DNA of 20,067 nt, from contig CAZMEX010000066.1 of assembly GCA_964565415.1 (NCBI GenBank), positions 1-20,067 on the forward strand, in the 5' to 3' direction. The number at the start of each line of letters is the position of its first letter. Position 1 is the first letter of the stretch. Source of the stretch: JAIOSM01 sp964565415 (GTDB lineage Bacteria > Desulfobacterota > Desulfobacteria > Desulfobacterales > Desulfobacteraceae). Position numbers and translations under genes: made by a program. Below the pieces are notes generated by a model. The model worked only from the letters and a program-made list of their open reading frames with translations, had not been told where the DNA came from and searched no databases. Of this stretch, positions 1 through 7,931 are shown in pieces.

Positions 1-1
1 A

Positions 2-40
2 TTCAGAGAAAAAGCTGAATATATCGCCATAATAAAATAA
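2..40 (+). CDS. Possible C-terminal tail of an upstream gene (partial)
   Basis: The frame starting at base 2 reads 12 protein-like residues (FREKAEYIAIIK) and ends in TAA at 38-40. That stop shares its last A with the ATG at 40-42, giving a TAATG junction typical of translationally coupled genes. The rest would lie left of the window. Too short to assign a function; it may be chance, but the TAATG junction with a recognisable glycosyltransferase start favours a real gene end. Confidence 0.35.
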   Translation, partial: FREKAEYIAIIK

Positions 41-320
41 TGTACAATAAAAAAAAATTATAGTGGTTATGCCAGCATATAATGCTTCAAAAACTATTAA
101 AAAAACCCATGAAGAGATAATAGAACAAGGAGTTGTAGATCTTATAATTGTGGTTGATGATTATAGTATTGATAATACAACTTTAATAGCTAAAAATTTA
201 ATAAAAACTAAAGTAATTTCACATAAAAAGAATTTGGGTTATGGGGCTAATCAAAAAACATGTTATAAAGCCGCTCTTGATGAAGGAGCAGATATTATTA
301 TTATGGTTAAGCCTCTATAA
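40..320 (+). pseudogene. Family-2 glycosyltransferase remnant, frameshifted and truncated
   Basis: The readable frame (from about base 51) encodes the N-terminal third of a GT-A, family-2 glycosyltransferase of the dolichyl-phosphate-sugar-synthase type: the strand IIVVMPAYNA, the DD-S-DNT nucleotide-binding motif and the NLGYGANQKTCY signature. Family members are usually 230-350 residues; this one ends after GADIIIMVKPL, where relatives continue with a P-D-Y-Q-Y-type segment, so the DxD/acceptor half is missing. The natural start is probably ATG at 40: it reads M-Y-N-K-K-K and then hits TAG at 61-63, because the A run at 49-57 has nine A; seven or ten would join it in frame to the conserved domain. 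No good ribosome binding site is visible. Read as a decayed gene at the edge of the glycan cluster. A phase-variable A tract is possible for the start, but would not rescue the lost 3' end. Confidence 0.75.
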
Positions 321-416
321 TGCAAAATACTTTCGGTTAATATCGGAAAATATTCCAAATTACCAAATATGGGAAATATTCGGGGATGAATATTAAAGTG
401 TTTAGCTGCTCGATTA
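321..416. other. Short AT-rich gap at the cluster's 3' edge with imperfect repeats
   Basis: These 96 bases lie between the + strand glycosyltransferase remnant and the stop of the last - strand gene. An 11-base sequence occurs twice with one mismatch (345-355 and 371-381, GGAAAATATTC and GGGAAATATTC). Weak imperfect pairing between the flanks is possible, but there is no GC-rich stem followed by a T run, so no confident terminator. The frame ending in TAA at 394-396 reads like protein in its last 25 or so codons and may be the relic of another lost gene. Confidence 0.4.
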
Positions 417-1760
417 TTAATATCTTGAATGACAAATGATAATTGGACCAAGAAGTGAAAATACTGAAAGATATCTCATTTCTGCTCCTGATCCCATAAG
501 GGCAAATGACATAAAATACGCTATCCCGGAAAGCCAAAGTAATAAAAGGTATGTTCTTTTATTCAAATCGTGTTGTGAATAAATCCCAAATATTGAAAAA
601 ACGAATACAAGAAAGTAAATCCACCCTCTCCCAAAAACTCCAAGAACCATTGCAGTATAATTATCAGTCGAATATAAATAATTAAAAAAATTAGACTGAT
701 TGGCTTTATCAGTAAACTCTGAATCAATGCGATAGTAAAAAAGTCCGAATTTATTATTTGTTATATCCTGAATACCAAGGAGATATAGGACACTTGACAA
801 TCTGTGATAAAAATAAGTTGCGGGATGTTTTAGAATAGTTTGCAACCAGGTTTTTACAAGGGGTCCAAGAGGTTCTTCTGAATCACAACCTGACCATGGA
901 GTACCATACATCTTAAGAGGAGAATTCTTATGAATAAATAGAGGATCTGAATGGTAAAATGAAAAATATAATCGTAAATTCTCTAAAGACCCGTTTTCGC
1001 CGGGTTTTCTAAAATTATCAGGTATATACATTTGGTTTTCAGATATTGAGATGGAAGCAAGATCCCACAAGATACTGTATTGCCAAATATTGCATTTTTG
1101 TATATCTTTTTTATTTAAAAACCAGTTAGTGCCAAGGGTCATGATTATTAATGCAAAGAATATTAATAGAAAAGATAGTTTATAGCCCTTTCCAATTAGG
1201 GTAGCAATATGGTCTGAACTCATACGTGCAATAACATAAAATGCTGGGATAATTAGTAGGATGGCATTTTGACGGGTTGAGGCAATTAGAGTAGTGGATA
1301 AAATCATTAATATTGCAAATATTAATTTTTTATTTTGAAGAAAAATAAATGTGGAACCTATGCTTAAAGATAATAATGCAAGTGTCCAAATCTCTTTCCA
1401 AAGGAAAATAGAAGTTATCCATATTGGAGGAATTATTGCCATGAATAAAAAAATGATAGCTTTTCTCAAAGTTCTGATTTGTAAAGCATTTATTACCATG
1501 GCAAGTCCAGACCACAGTGCAATCTGTTGTAGCAATAAAATTGGTCCTGTGCTTTTAAAAAGATCATCAAATGACCAATAAAGATAAGCCACAAAGGGAG
1601 ATTTCCAGTCATTCATTACAGACAATTTTCGTTGGATAGCAAACTGAAGGACTTCCCAGGTACCGACTCCGGGCCAGAACAGCACTGTTATGCCGATACA
1701 TAGAGTTAAAACAAGTATTGACATGGTTACAGCAGAATTATTATCAGAATCTTTAGGCAT
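417..1760 (-). CDS. Large polytopic membrane protein, GT-C glycosyltransferase-like, unassigned
   Basis: About 448 residues with roughly ten hydrophobic segments separated by short basic loops. There is one large hydrophilic stretch in the middle (about residues 225-330 from the chosen start), as in lipid-sugar-dependent GT-C enzymes and O-antigen polymerase-like proteins. An ASTRQNA motif after a transmembrane segment and the ending G-AEMRYL before the last helix resemble GT-C proteins, but I recognise no diagnostic family signature. ATG at 1760 lies 16 bases after the upstream gene's stop. A TTG at 1811 (17 residues longer, overlapping the upstream gene by 35 bases) is the alternative; neither has a strong ribosome binding site. 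It is the last gene of the - strand cluster. Likely a membrane glycosyltransferase or polymerase acting on a lipid-linked glycan; this is inference from topology and neighbours. Confidence 0.7.
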   Translation of the reverse strand: MPKDSDNNSAVTMSILVLTLCIGITVLFWPGVGTWEVLQFAIQRKLSVMNDWKSPFVAYLYWSFDDLFKSTGPILLLQQIALWSGLAMVINALQIRTLRKAIIFLFMAIIPPIWITSIFLWKEIWTLALLSLSIGSTFIFLQNKKLIFAILMILSTTLIASTRQNAILLIIPAFYVIARMSSDHIATLIGKGYKLSFLLIFFALIIMTLGTNWFLNKKDIQKCNIWQYSILWDLASISISENQMYIPDNFRKPGENGSLENLRLYFSFYHSDPLFIHKNSPLKMYGTPWSGCDSEEPLGPLVKTWLQTILKHPATYFYHRLSSVLYLLGIQDITNNKFGLFYYRIDSEFTDKANQSNFFNYLYSTDNYTAMVLGVFGRGWIYFLVFVFSIFGIYSQHDLNKRTYLLLLWLSGIAYFMSFALMGSGAEMRYLSVFSLLGPIIICHSRY

Positions 1761-1776
1761 AATTATAAAATAATCA

Positions 1777-3198
1777 TCAAATAAATTTAATTCGTTTTGC
1801 GGCAAAACCAACCATTCTCAGCAATAGCAAGCCATGTCTAAACCTGCTGATGCTTGTATTGCCATAGGATCGTTCCTGATATCGAATAGGCATTTCTACT
1901 ATTTTTAGATTTAGTTTTGATGCTCCAAAAAGAAGATCAAAATCACCAAAGGGATCAAAATCACCGAAATATGCCCTGCCCGCCGCGATCCTTTCATAAT
2001 CTTTTTTAAAAATAACCTTAGTCCCACATAATGTGTCTTTAATTCTTTGATTTAAAAGCCAGGAAAATGCCATACTGAAAAACTTATTACCTAACATATT
2101 TAAAAACCGCATGGCTTGTTCTTCCATTGGGTAAATCAATCGGCAGCCATTGATAAATTCACCTTTACCTGATGCAAGTGATCGATAAAACTTAGGAAGA
2201 TCTTCAGGGGGGACAGTTAAGTCGGCATCAAGGATCATCAATATTTCACCTGTTGCATGCTTAAAACCTTTTTTGACAGCATCATACTTTCCTTGACCAT
2301 CCTGATCGTATTGCTTGATATCCTTATCAGGGTTTAATTTGATAATAGATCGGATTTCATCTGATGTACCATCAGTTGAATGTCCATCAACAAAAATAAT
2401 CTCCTGATGTTTTCCAAATTTTGGTATACGTTCGATACAGGGCTTAATATTTCCTCGCTCGTTTTTTGTAGGCACCACTATAGTTGTTGAATATTTCTTC
2501 TCTGAAACTTGATCTGCTCTGGGTCTTGCAATCAAATAACAAGATAGATTGAGATGGGTCAAGACAGGTAACGATGATAAGTAGGTATTTACTATATTTG
2601 ATAAAAAAGGTACTTTTTTGGGTATTAAAAGCCGACTCTGCTTTTTTACAACTTGAAAATTTGCAAGCATTAATAAATTATCAATATCTGCCATGGTGAG
2701 CCAATTTTGATGCCTTTGAGGCATTTTTAATTTAAATACTTCTGCTAATTTAAGCAAAGGCTCCCACAAAAAATTATAATAAGAAATAATTACGCGGGTG
2801 TTTGAGTTGCAGAATTTATGAAGATTTAGAAATGTTGCTTCTACATCAACTAAATGACCTAGTACATCAGATAAAATAATATAATCAAATTTTCTGTCAA
2901 GGCTCTCAAGAGACTCAATATCACCTGCTATAAATTTAATTTCAGGGTATCTTTTTTGTGAGATATCTATCATTTTTGAGCTAAAATCCACTCCCACACC
3001 ATAAGATGGTTTCAAACTGCTTAACAGATCTCCTGTTCCGCAACCCAACTCAAGAATAGAATAATTTTCAGGAATTAAAAATCGATGATACTTTTTTTTA
3101 TCTTCATAATAATATTTATTCTTTTTAATCCATTTTAATCTGTCAGGTGCTAATCTGTCAAAACGTTCTTTTACTTTTAATTTGGTAGATATACTCAT
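1777..3198 (-). CDS. Fusion of class I SAM methyltransferase and family-2 glycosyltransferase
   Basis: A 473-residue two-domain protein. Residues about 10-225 form a class I SAM-dependent methyltransferase: motif I LELGCGTGD near 49-57, an acidic residue closing the next strand (GVGVDFS), and D-I-E after the following strand. Residues about 236-473 form a GT-A family-2 glycosyltransferase of the polyprenyl-phosphate-sugar-synthase type: TTIVVPTKNERGN near 238-250, FVDGHSTDGT near 269-278, the metal-binding DAD at 324-326, and a D-T-L-C-G-T-K acceptor motif near 393. It lacks the C-terminal membrane segments of some relatives. It starts two bases after the upstream methyltransferase stops and is probably coupled to it. 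The pairing suggests a sugar that is transferred to a lipid carrier and methylated on it or nearby; the substrate cannot be read from the sequence. Such fusions exist elsewhere, so the architecture is uncommon rather than unique. Confidence 0.88.
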   Translation of the reverse strand: MSISTKLKVKERFDRLAPDRLKWIKKNKYYYEDKKKYHRFLIPENYSILELGCGTGDLLSSLKPSYGVGVDFSSKMIDISQKRYPEIKFIAGDIESLESLDRKFDYIILSDVLGHLVDVEATFLNLHKFCNSNTRVIISYYNFLWEPLLKLAEVFKLKMPQRHQNWLTMADIDNLLMLANFQVVKKQSRLLIPKKVPFLSNIVNTYLSSLPVLTHLNLSCYLIARPRADQVSEKKYSTTIVVPTKNERGNIKPCIERIPKFGKHQEIIFVDGHSTDGTSDEIRSIIKLNPDKDIKQYDQDGQGKYDAVKKGFKHATGEILMILDADLTVPPEDLPKFYRSLASGKGEFINGCRLIYPMEEQAMRFLNMLGNKFFSMAFSWLLNQRIKDTLCGTKVIFKKDYERIAAGRAYFGDFDPFGDFDLLFGASKLNLKIVEMPIRYQERSYGNTSISRFRHGLLLLRMVGFAAKRIKFI

Positions 3199-3200
3199 CT

Positions 3201-3953
3201 TTATTCATAACCCTTCTCAAGAACTATTAAAAGTCTTGTTGCAAATAAGACTGGTATTGGATCACAAATTTTATCCAATACGCGCATGACTGGCAGAGCT
3301 GCAGTGGGATATAATTGAGGCTTGGAATATCCACCTGAAAGAACATAGGAAATTGCTGAGAATTGTTTTTTTATTTTTACATCCCACTGTGAAAAATATT
3401 TTTTGAATTTTTTGTTAAAAAAAATTCTTGAAGTATTTGCTTGGGCAGCATAATAATCGACTGTACCATGGTACCACTCTTCCGGTGCAAACCACTGTAT
3501 GGACTCTTTCATGCCAAGAGGTTCATGGTGAAGCAAACCAAAAACAATAAATCCTAATATACTGCTTAGACATGGCTCAAAGATAATCACTCGACCTTTG
3601 GGTAATAATACGCGATGCAATTCTTCCAAAGCTGTACCAGGATATTGTAAGTGATGGAAAACATCAAAAAGTATCAAGTCAGACACAGAGTTATCAGGAA
3701 AAGATAATTTATAAGCATTTTCTATTTGATCAATACATTCATTAAGAAACAAATCTGTCCGAATACAATGGGGAATAACATGTTTAACATTTCCAATTCC
3801 CGATCCAAGTTCAACAACATGACCGCCATGGATATTAGCGAGGTGTTCAGCAATTAATTTATAAAAAACCTTATATATCTGCCTCAGTACAGGTTTATTC
3901 TCCCAATAATGTAAGTTTTTTTTAATTTCCCTATTATGTTGGTTGATGGTCAA
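3201..3953 (-). CDS. Class I SAM-dependent methyltransferase
   Basis: A soluble 250-residue protein with a Rossmann-type methyltransferase core: motif I VVELGSGIGN near 46-55, RTDLFL at the end of strand 2, LILFDVFHHL (motif IV, about 93-102), and a post-motif P-K-G-R-V-I-I-F-E-P strand. This pattern is typical of the Methyltransf_11 group acting on small molecules, lipids or sugars. The only sensible start is TTG at 3953, because no ATG occurs before the core; AGGGG at 3960-3964 (minus strand) lies six bases upstream and supports it, and overlaps the stop of the flippase-like gene. The C-terminal 80 residues are basic with aromatic patches and may bind membrane or glycan. It sits between a flippase-like gene and a methyltransferase-glycosyltransferase fusion, so it probably modifies the same glycan or lipid carrier. 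Confidence 0.88.
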   Translation of the reverse strand: MTINQHNREIKKNLHYWENKPVLRQIYKVFYKLIAEHLANIHGGHVVELGSGIGNVKHVIPHCIRTDLFLNECIDQIENAYKLSFPDNSVSDLILFDVFHHLQYPGTALEELHRVLLPKGRVIIFEPCLSSILGFIVFGLLHHEPLGMKESIQWFAPEEWYHGTVDYYAAQANTSRIFFNKKFKKYFSQWDVKIKKQFSAISYVLSGGYSKPQLYPTAALPVMRVLDKICDPIPVLFATRLLIVLEKGYE

Positions 3954-3959
3954 TCTTTT

Positions 3960-3964
3960 CCCCT
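3960..3964 (-). promoter_or_regulatory. Ribosome binding site fixing the TTG start of the methyltransferase
   Basis: AGGGG read on the minus strand lies six bases before the TTG at 3953. It overlaps the TAG stop of the preceding flippase-like gene, which suggests the two are translated in a coupled way. It is the main evidence that translation starts at TTG. Confidence 0.7.
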
Positions 3965-4997
3965 AATCTTGTTTGCCGCTCTGTTTTATTACAAGACTAT
4001 CCTCCATATTATCATACTGCTCATTATATTTAAAACTGAGAAACCAAGATGAAATAATGCCGATTATCATAACAGGTATCATTTGAACTGCATGGTTAAA
4101 TAGATTATAACCTGCAGCATTAGTTTTTGCTATGCCTAAGACAGACATTGCAAAGATACCACCTGCTTCCCATACGCCCCAAAACCCGGGCACAGATGGA
4201 ATCGCTATAAAAAAACATATTATAACCATAACAAAGGCTGTCTCCATAAAATTCATATCAACGCCAGCACATGCTTTTACAACAAGGTAATATGAGCAAA
4301 TCTGCAAAAACCAGATTATAAAAGAGAGTAAACTTATTTTTATCAAAGCAATGGTATCTTTTAATTGATCAATTCCCTTCACTAAATTCTCAAGCACCAC
4401 TTCAAATCTTTTTAAAAATGTTAAACCAAAAATATTTTTTTTATTAAGATAGAACACAGACAAAAGAGATAAAAAGAGTATAACAGCTATCATAGCCATA
4501 TTTGACACATAGCCCAACAATAATTGTCTGCTTAAGACATAGTTCCCAAATTCATATGACAAATCTTCAGGGATGTGAATAAAAAAAATCAGTATGAAAA
4601 AAAATAAAAGAAGCATAACAAGATCAAAGAATCGTTCTATTGCAATAGTGATTAGAGCTTCTGCAAGAGAAATATCAGGGTGTCTGCTTACCATCAAAGG
4701 TCTTGCAATCTCGCCTGCCCTACCTGGAACTATACAATTGAGCATAAACCCTGTCATTAGAATATGAAAAGTTCTCATTAGTTTTTCTTTTTTAGACAGA
4801 AGAATATGCCACCTGACAGCTCTTAAAAAAAAACTGATAAGTATTATAAGCAATGCAATAAATACTAAAAAATAATTCACATCAATGAAATACAAGAGGA
4901 TATCTGACATAGGAACATTTCTGAATGCAAGCCAGAGAAAACCTGAAGATATTACAAATCCTGATATTATAAAGAAATATTTTTTATAGGAAATCAT
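3963..4997 (-). CDS. Flippase-like integral membrane protein (LPG synthase TM / UPF0104 family)
   Basis: A 344-residue polytopic protein with about eight transmembrane segments. It carries the family signatures: RAVRW at 59-63 after the second helix, N-x3-PGRAGE at 87-96, and P-x-V-P-G-F-W-G-V-W-E near 270. This is the lysylphosphatidylglycerol-synthase transmembrane fold without the C-terminal soluble synthase domain. Stand-alone members commonly lie in glycan clusters and are annotated as flippase-like; a role in moving or handling polyprenyl-linked sugars is an inference for most of them. ATG at 4997 follows the GT9 gene's stop by two bases; a GAGG further upstream is too distant to be a convincing ribosome binding site, so translational coupling is likely. 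Placed between glycosyltransferase and methyltransferase genes, it fits transport of a lipid-linked intermediate across the inner membrane. Confidence 0.85.
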   Translation of the reverse strand: MISYKKYFFIISGFVISSGFLWLAFRNVPMSDILLYFIDVNYFLVFIALLIILISFFLRAVRWHILLSKKEKLMRTFHILMTGFMLNCIVPGRAGEIARPLMVSRHPDISLAEALITIAIERFFDLVMLLLFFFILIFFIHIPEDLSYEFGNYVLSRQLLLGYVSNMAMIAVILFLSLLSVFYLNKKNIFGLTFLKRFEVVLENLVKGIDQLKDTIALIKISLLSFIIWFLQICSYYLVVKACAGVDMNFMETAFVMVIICFFIAIPSVPGFWGVWEAGGIFAMSVLGIAKTNAAGYNLFNHAVQMIPVMIIGIISSWFLSFKYNEQYDNMEDSLVIKQSGKQD

Positions 4998-4999
4998 AT

Positions 5000-6196
5000 T
5001 CAGGATAAAACCTCATATACTTTGCTTAATACTTGTTCTGGTTTAATAGTCTTAAGGCAAAGGTTTTTTCCATTGCATGGTGAATTTCTGTGATTATATG
5101 CAGTAAGGCAGGGTGAACAAGAAAAATTTGCATACATATTTACAGCATTTGGGTTTAAAGAACCATAAAGCAATGGGGTTTCAGGACCAAAAAGTATTAT
5201 GGCTGGCAAAGATATAAGTGATGAAAAATGACCTGGGCCACTGTCATTTGTAATAAGAAGTTTTGAGATGCTGAATAGAATAAATAGTTCGCGAATTGAT
5301 CTTGTAAATCCAACCATATCAACACAATATTGGCTGCTACACGAGGTTGTTATTTTTCTAGCTGTCTCTTTATCATGATTAATACCTGTAACAGCAACAC
5401 TATGGTTTGTTTTTATAAGTTTTTCTGCGACTCTACAAAAATTTTCCTGTGGCCATGCCCTTATGGGAAGTAATCCTCCACCTGGATTAATGATAACAAT
5501 TGGTTGCTTTAGAAAATCGGGAAAATTTGATTCTACTCTTTTTATAAAGTCAGTTTTTTCTTTTTCTGATATGGTGATTTGCGGAGTTTTGAAATGATCA
5601 CTGCTTAGAATACGTTTATTTTTTGGAAGTTCCTTTGATCCAATGGATTCTGCAAGATTTAAAAACTGCTCTGACACATGGATATATGGGTTATATAAGA
5701 CTCGCCTATTAATATGGTTTCCTCTGTAGAGACCTTCCTGTGTATGGGGATGAAACCCGGCTCTGATTTTTGCACCTGAAAGATAAGAATAAATACTGCT
5801 TATCCTTGAAAAAAGCTCACAATCGATGATTGTATCTACAGCTATTGTCCTGAGATGCCGAATAGTTTGATAGCTATCAGATAAAAATCTTATAAATGAT
5901 GAATCATCAATGGTCAAAATATTTTGTTCAGGAACTAGTCCCATGATTTTGATGATCTCATCATTTTTTTTTAATGTAAGGAGATAGATAACACTATTTG
6001 GATTATTCTTTTTTAAAGTCTGGATCATGGGAAAAATAACAGTTAAGCTTCCCATCTCTGATAAAAGAATAATACAAATCTTTTCAGATTTTATTTTCCT
6101 TCTGTTTTTAAATGAGAATAAGCTGATAATGTCAATACAACCACAAATCAATTGTCCTATAAATCTATCAATTAATATTTTTGTCTTGATTGTCAT
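5000..6196 (-). CDS. Family-9 glycosyltransferase (heptosyltransferase-like)
   Basis: A 398-residue GT-B fold enzyme of family GT9, whose known members transfer heptose or related sugars from nucleotide donors to LPS core or other surface glycans on the cytoplasmic side. The N-terminal domain begins after a basic segment (IKSEKICIILLSEMGS, about 35-50, corresponding to the usual LGD/G loop). The C-terminal domain has NPGGG at 237-241 and the donor-binding TNDSGPGH at 316-323. Four cysteines follow (360, 363, 374 and 380), a feature seen in one GT9 subgroup. The first 30 residues are hydrophobic in part and may sit on the membrane. ATG at 6196 lies 29 bases inside the upstream gene, with AGG six bases ahead. 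Donor and acceptor are unknown; a heptosyltransferase I/II assignment is not justified. Confidence 0.88.
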   Translation of the reverse strand: MTIKTKILIDRFIGQLICGCIDIISLFSFKNRRKIKSEKICIILLSEMGSLTVIFPMIQTLKKNNPNSVIYLLTLKKNDEIIKIMGLVPEQNILTIDDSSFIRFLSDSYQTIRHLRTIAVDTIIDCELFSRISSIYSYLSGAKIRAGFHPHTQEGLYRGNHINRRVLYNPYIHVSEQFLNLAESIGSKELPKNKRILSSDHFKTPQITISEKEKTDFIKRVESNFPDFLKQPIVIINPGGGLLPIRAWPQENFCRVAEKLIKTNHSVAVTGINHDKETARKITTSCSSQYCVDMVGFTRSIRELFILFSISKLLITNDSGPGHFSSLISLPAIILFGPETPLLYGSLNPNAVNMYANFSCSPCLTAYNHRNSPCNGKNLCLKTIKPEQVLSKVYEVLS

Positions 6197-7892
6197 GGTT
6201 AACCTGTTTTAAGTATTTTGTTTTCCATGTTTCATGACCCTGGATAATCAAAGATGCAAACGTATGTTTTGATCCTGAAATACCAAGTTGCTCCAATGCT
6301 GTATTAAAATCATTGTTCTTGACATATGTTTTTAATAATAAACAATTTTTCTCATTAATAAAAGAGCTGCTCTTATCTATCAATAAATTAAAATGTTTTT
6401 TAGCACTATCTATTTTCTGCATATCCAGATAGGCGCATAAAAGATAAAAATCAGATGCATAATGTTTTGGGTCAAGGGCTTGAGCCTTTTTAAAGGCATG
6501 AACAGCCCTTTGCTGAAATCCTGCAGCATACTCTGCTCTTCCTAATTTTATCCATAGAATAACCTTGTCTTGCCTTATTTCTACAGCCTTTTTAAAATGA
6601 AATATCGCTTGGTTCATATCTGCTTTACCAGCATATAGTTCACCTAAAGCATGATGGGCAAGAAAATTATTTTCCACTGTTTTAAGGGAGTGTGTAAAAA
6701 GGTGTTTGCTGTCCTGCCAGACTTTTATTTGCAAATATGTATTAGGAATATAGCATAACAGGATAATTACAGGAGATATAATTAACCAGGTTTTTTTATA
6801 GGCTGATTTTGAAATAAGATGATTTATTCCAAAAGCTAGTATCATAAACAAACCAAGGAGCGGCATATATGTGTATCTGTCAGCCATTGCAAAATCACCA
6901 ATCTTTACAATCCCTATCACAGGCACAAGTGTTCCAAGAAACCAGAGCCAGCCAGACAGCAGAAATTTCTGTTTTTTTGAGAGATAGAGAAAAGCTATTG
7001 TCAGTATAACAAGAGACAGGGCTGACATTATGACTTCAAGAGATGTACTATCCTTAACAGGGTAAAACACACTTAAATTTTCAGACCAAATTGTTTTCTT
7101 TATATATTCAGTATACGACACTAGGCTGTTAGCAACCCTTTGATATAATGAATATTTTTCTAAAGTGACAAGCCCGCCACCTTTATGTTGGGCAAAAAGA
7201 GTAATTGCAACTCCTGCAATACTGATGAAAAAAAGGGGTATTTTTTCGATGAATAGATTGAATTTTGACGACTCTCTTTTTAAAGGCCAGAAATCAAGAA
7301 GTAAAAAAGTAAAAGGCAGTGTTACAATCATAGTTTTGGACATTATCCCCAACATGAAAAAAACAGTGATTAAACAATATTTTAATAAATTTGGTGATTT
7401 TGTATAATAGTAATATGCCAGGGTTGATAAAAGCCAGAAAAAACCACACAATATCTCTTTTCTTTCAGCTATCCATGCAACTGATTCTACATGTAGGGGA
7501 TGAAGGGCAAAAAGAGCAGATATTAAAAAACTTTCCCATTTTCTTTTTGTCATCAACATAAACAGAAAAAAAACAAAAATAGAATTTAAAAGATGAATAA
7601 AAAGATTTGTTAGAAGGTAGCCACCCGGGATTACACCATAGAGTTGGGTGTCAATCATATAAGAAATCCAGGTAACCGGATGCCAGAACTCAGCCTCAAA
7701 ACTTGTAAATGCCCAATAAATATTGTTTAAGTTGATTCCTGATTTGACATGTTGGTTATCAGTAACATAAACAGGATCATCCAATATTAAAAAATCATGA
7801 TTAAAAAGCTGAAAATAGACTGCAAAGGTTAAAATCAGTACGATGGCAACCAATACAACAGAAGGTATTTTATTTGCTCCGATTTGATTCAA
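6168..7892 (-). CDS. TMTC-like GT-C membrane glycosyltransferase with C-terminal TPRs
   Basis: A 574-residue protein. About ten transmembrane segments (residues 10-385) are followed by a soluble region with about three TPR units (roughly 395-510, with the L-G-x2-Y and A-x2-H-F-K-K-A pattern). The first extracytoplasmic loop has LDDP (acidic pair at 38-39), W-HPVTW near 70-75, and HPLHVESVAWIAERKE at 131-146. That set is typical of bacterial relatives of eukaryotic TMTC O-mannosyltransferases and of the PMT superfamily. Such enzymes use polyprenyl-phosphate sugars at the outer face of the inner membrane. TTG at 7892 is the only start before an in-frame stop, with AGGA nine bases ahead. The protein's last 29 bases overlap the GT9 gene. 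Acceptor unknown: protein or glycan are both possible, and TPRs often bind partners. Confidence 0.87.
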   Translation of the reverse strand: MNQIGANKIPSVVLVAIVLILTFAVYFQLFNHDFLILDDPVYVTDNQHVKSGINLNNIYWAFTSFEAEFWHPVTWISYMIDTQLYGVIPGGYLLTNLFIHLLNSIFVFFLFMLMTKRKWESFLISALFALHPLHVESVAWIAERKEILCGFFWLLSTLAYYYYTKSPNLLKYCLITVFFMLGIMSKTMIVTLPFTFLLLDFWPLKRESSKFNLFIEKIPLFFISIAGVAITLFAQHKGGGLVTLEKYSLYQRVANSLVSYTEYIKKTIWSENLSVFYPVKDSTSLEVIMSALSLVILTIAFLYLSKKQKFLLSGWLWFLGTLVPVIGIVKIGDFAMADRYTYMPLLGLFMILAFGINHLISKSAYKKTWLIISPVIILLCYIPNTYLQIKVWQDSKHLFTHSLKTVENNFLAHHALGELYAGKADMNQAIFHFKKAVEIRQDKVILWIKLGRAEYAAGFQQRAVHAFKKAQALDPKHYASDFYLLCAYLDMQKIDSAKKHFNLLIDKSSSFINEKNCLLLKTYVKNNDFNTALEQLGISGSKHTFASLIIQGHETWKTKYLKQVNHDNQDKNIN

Positions 7893-7931
7893 AGAGTGAT
7901 TCCTACCCTGTGGACGTGATCAACATTTAAT

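Noticed and set aside
63..320. Intact 85-residue glycosyltransferase
   Set aside because: It holds only the first third of the family domain, its GTG start lies inside the conserved first strand, and the more natural ATG at 40 is out of frame with it.
321..416. Rho-independent terminator for the - strand run
   Set aside because: Only weak AT-rich pairing with no T run after a GC-rich stem.
1..420. Insertion sequence or attachment site causing the broken left edge
   Set aside because: No transposase or integrase frame, no terminal inverted repeats and no target duplication could be seen in the window.
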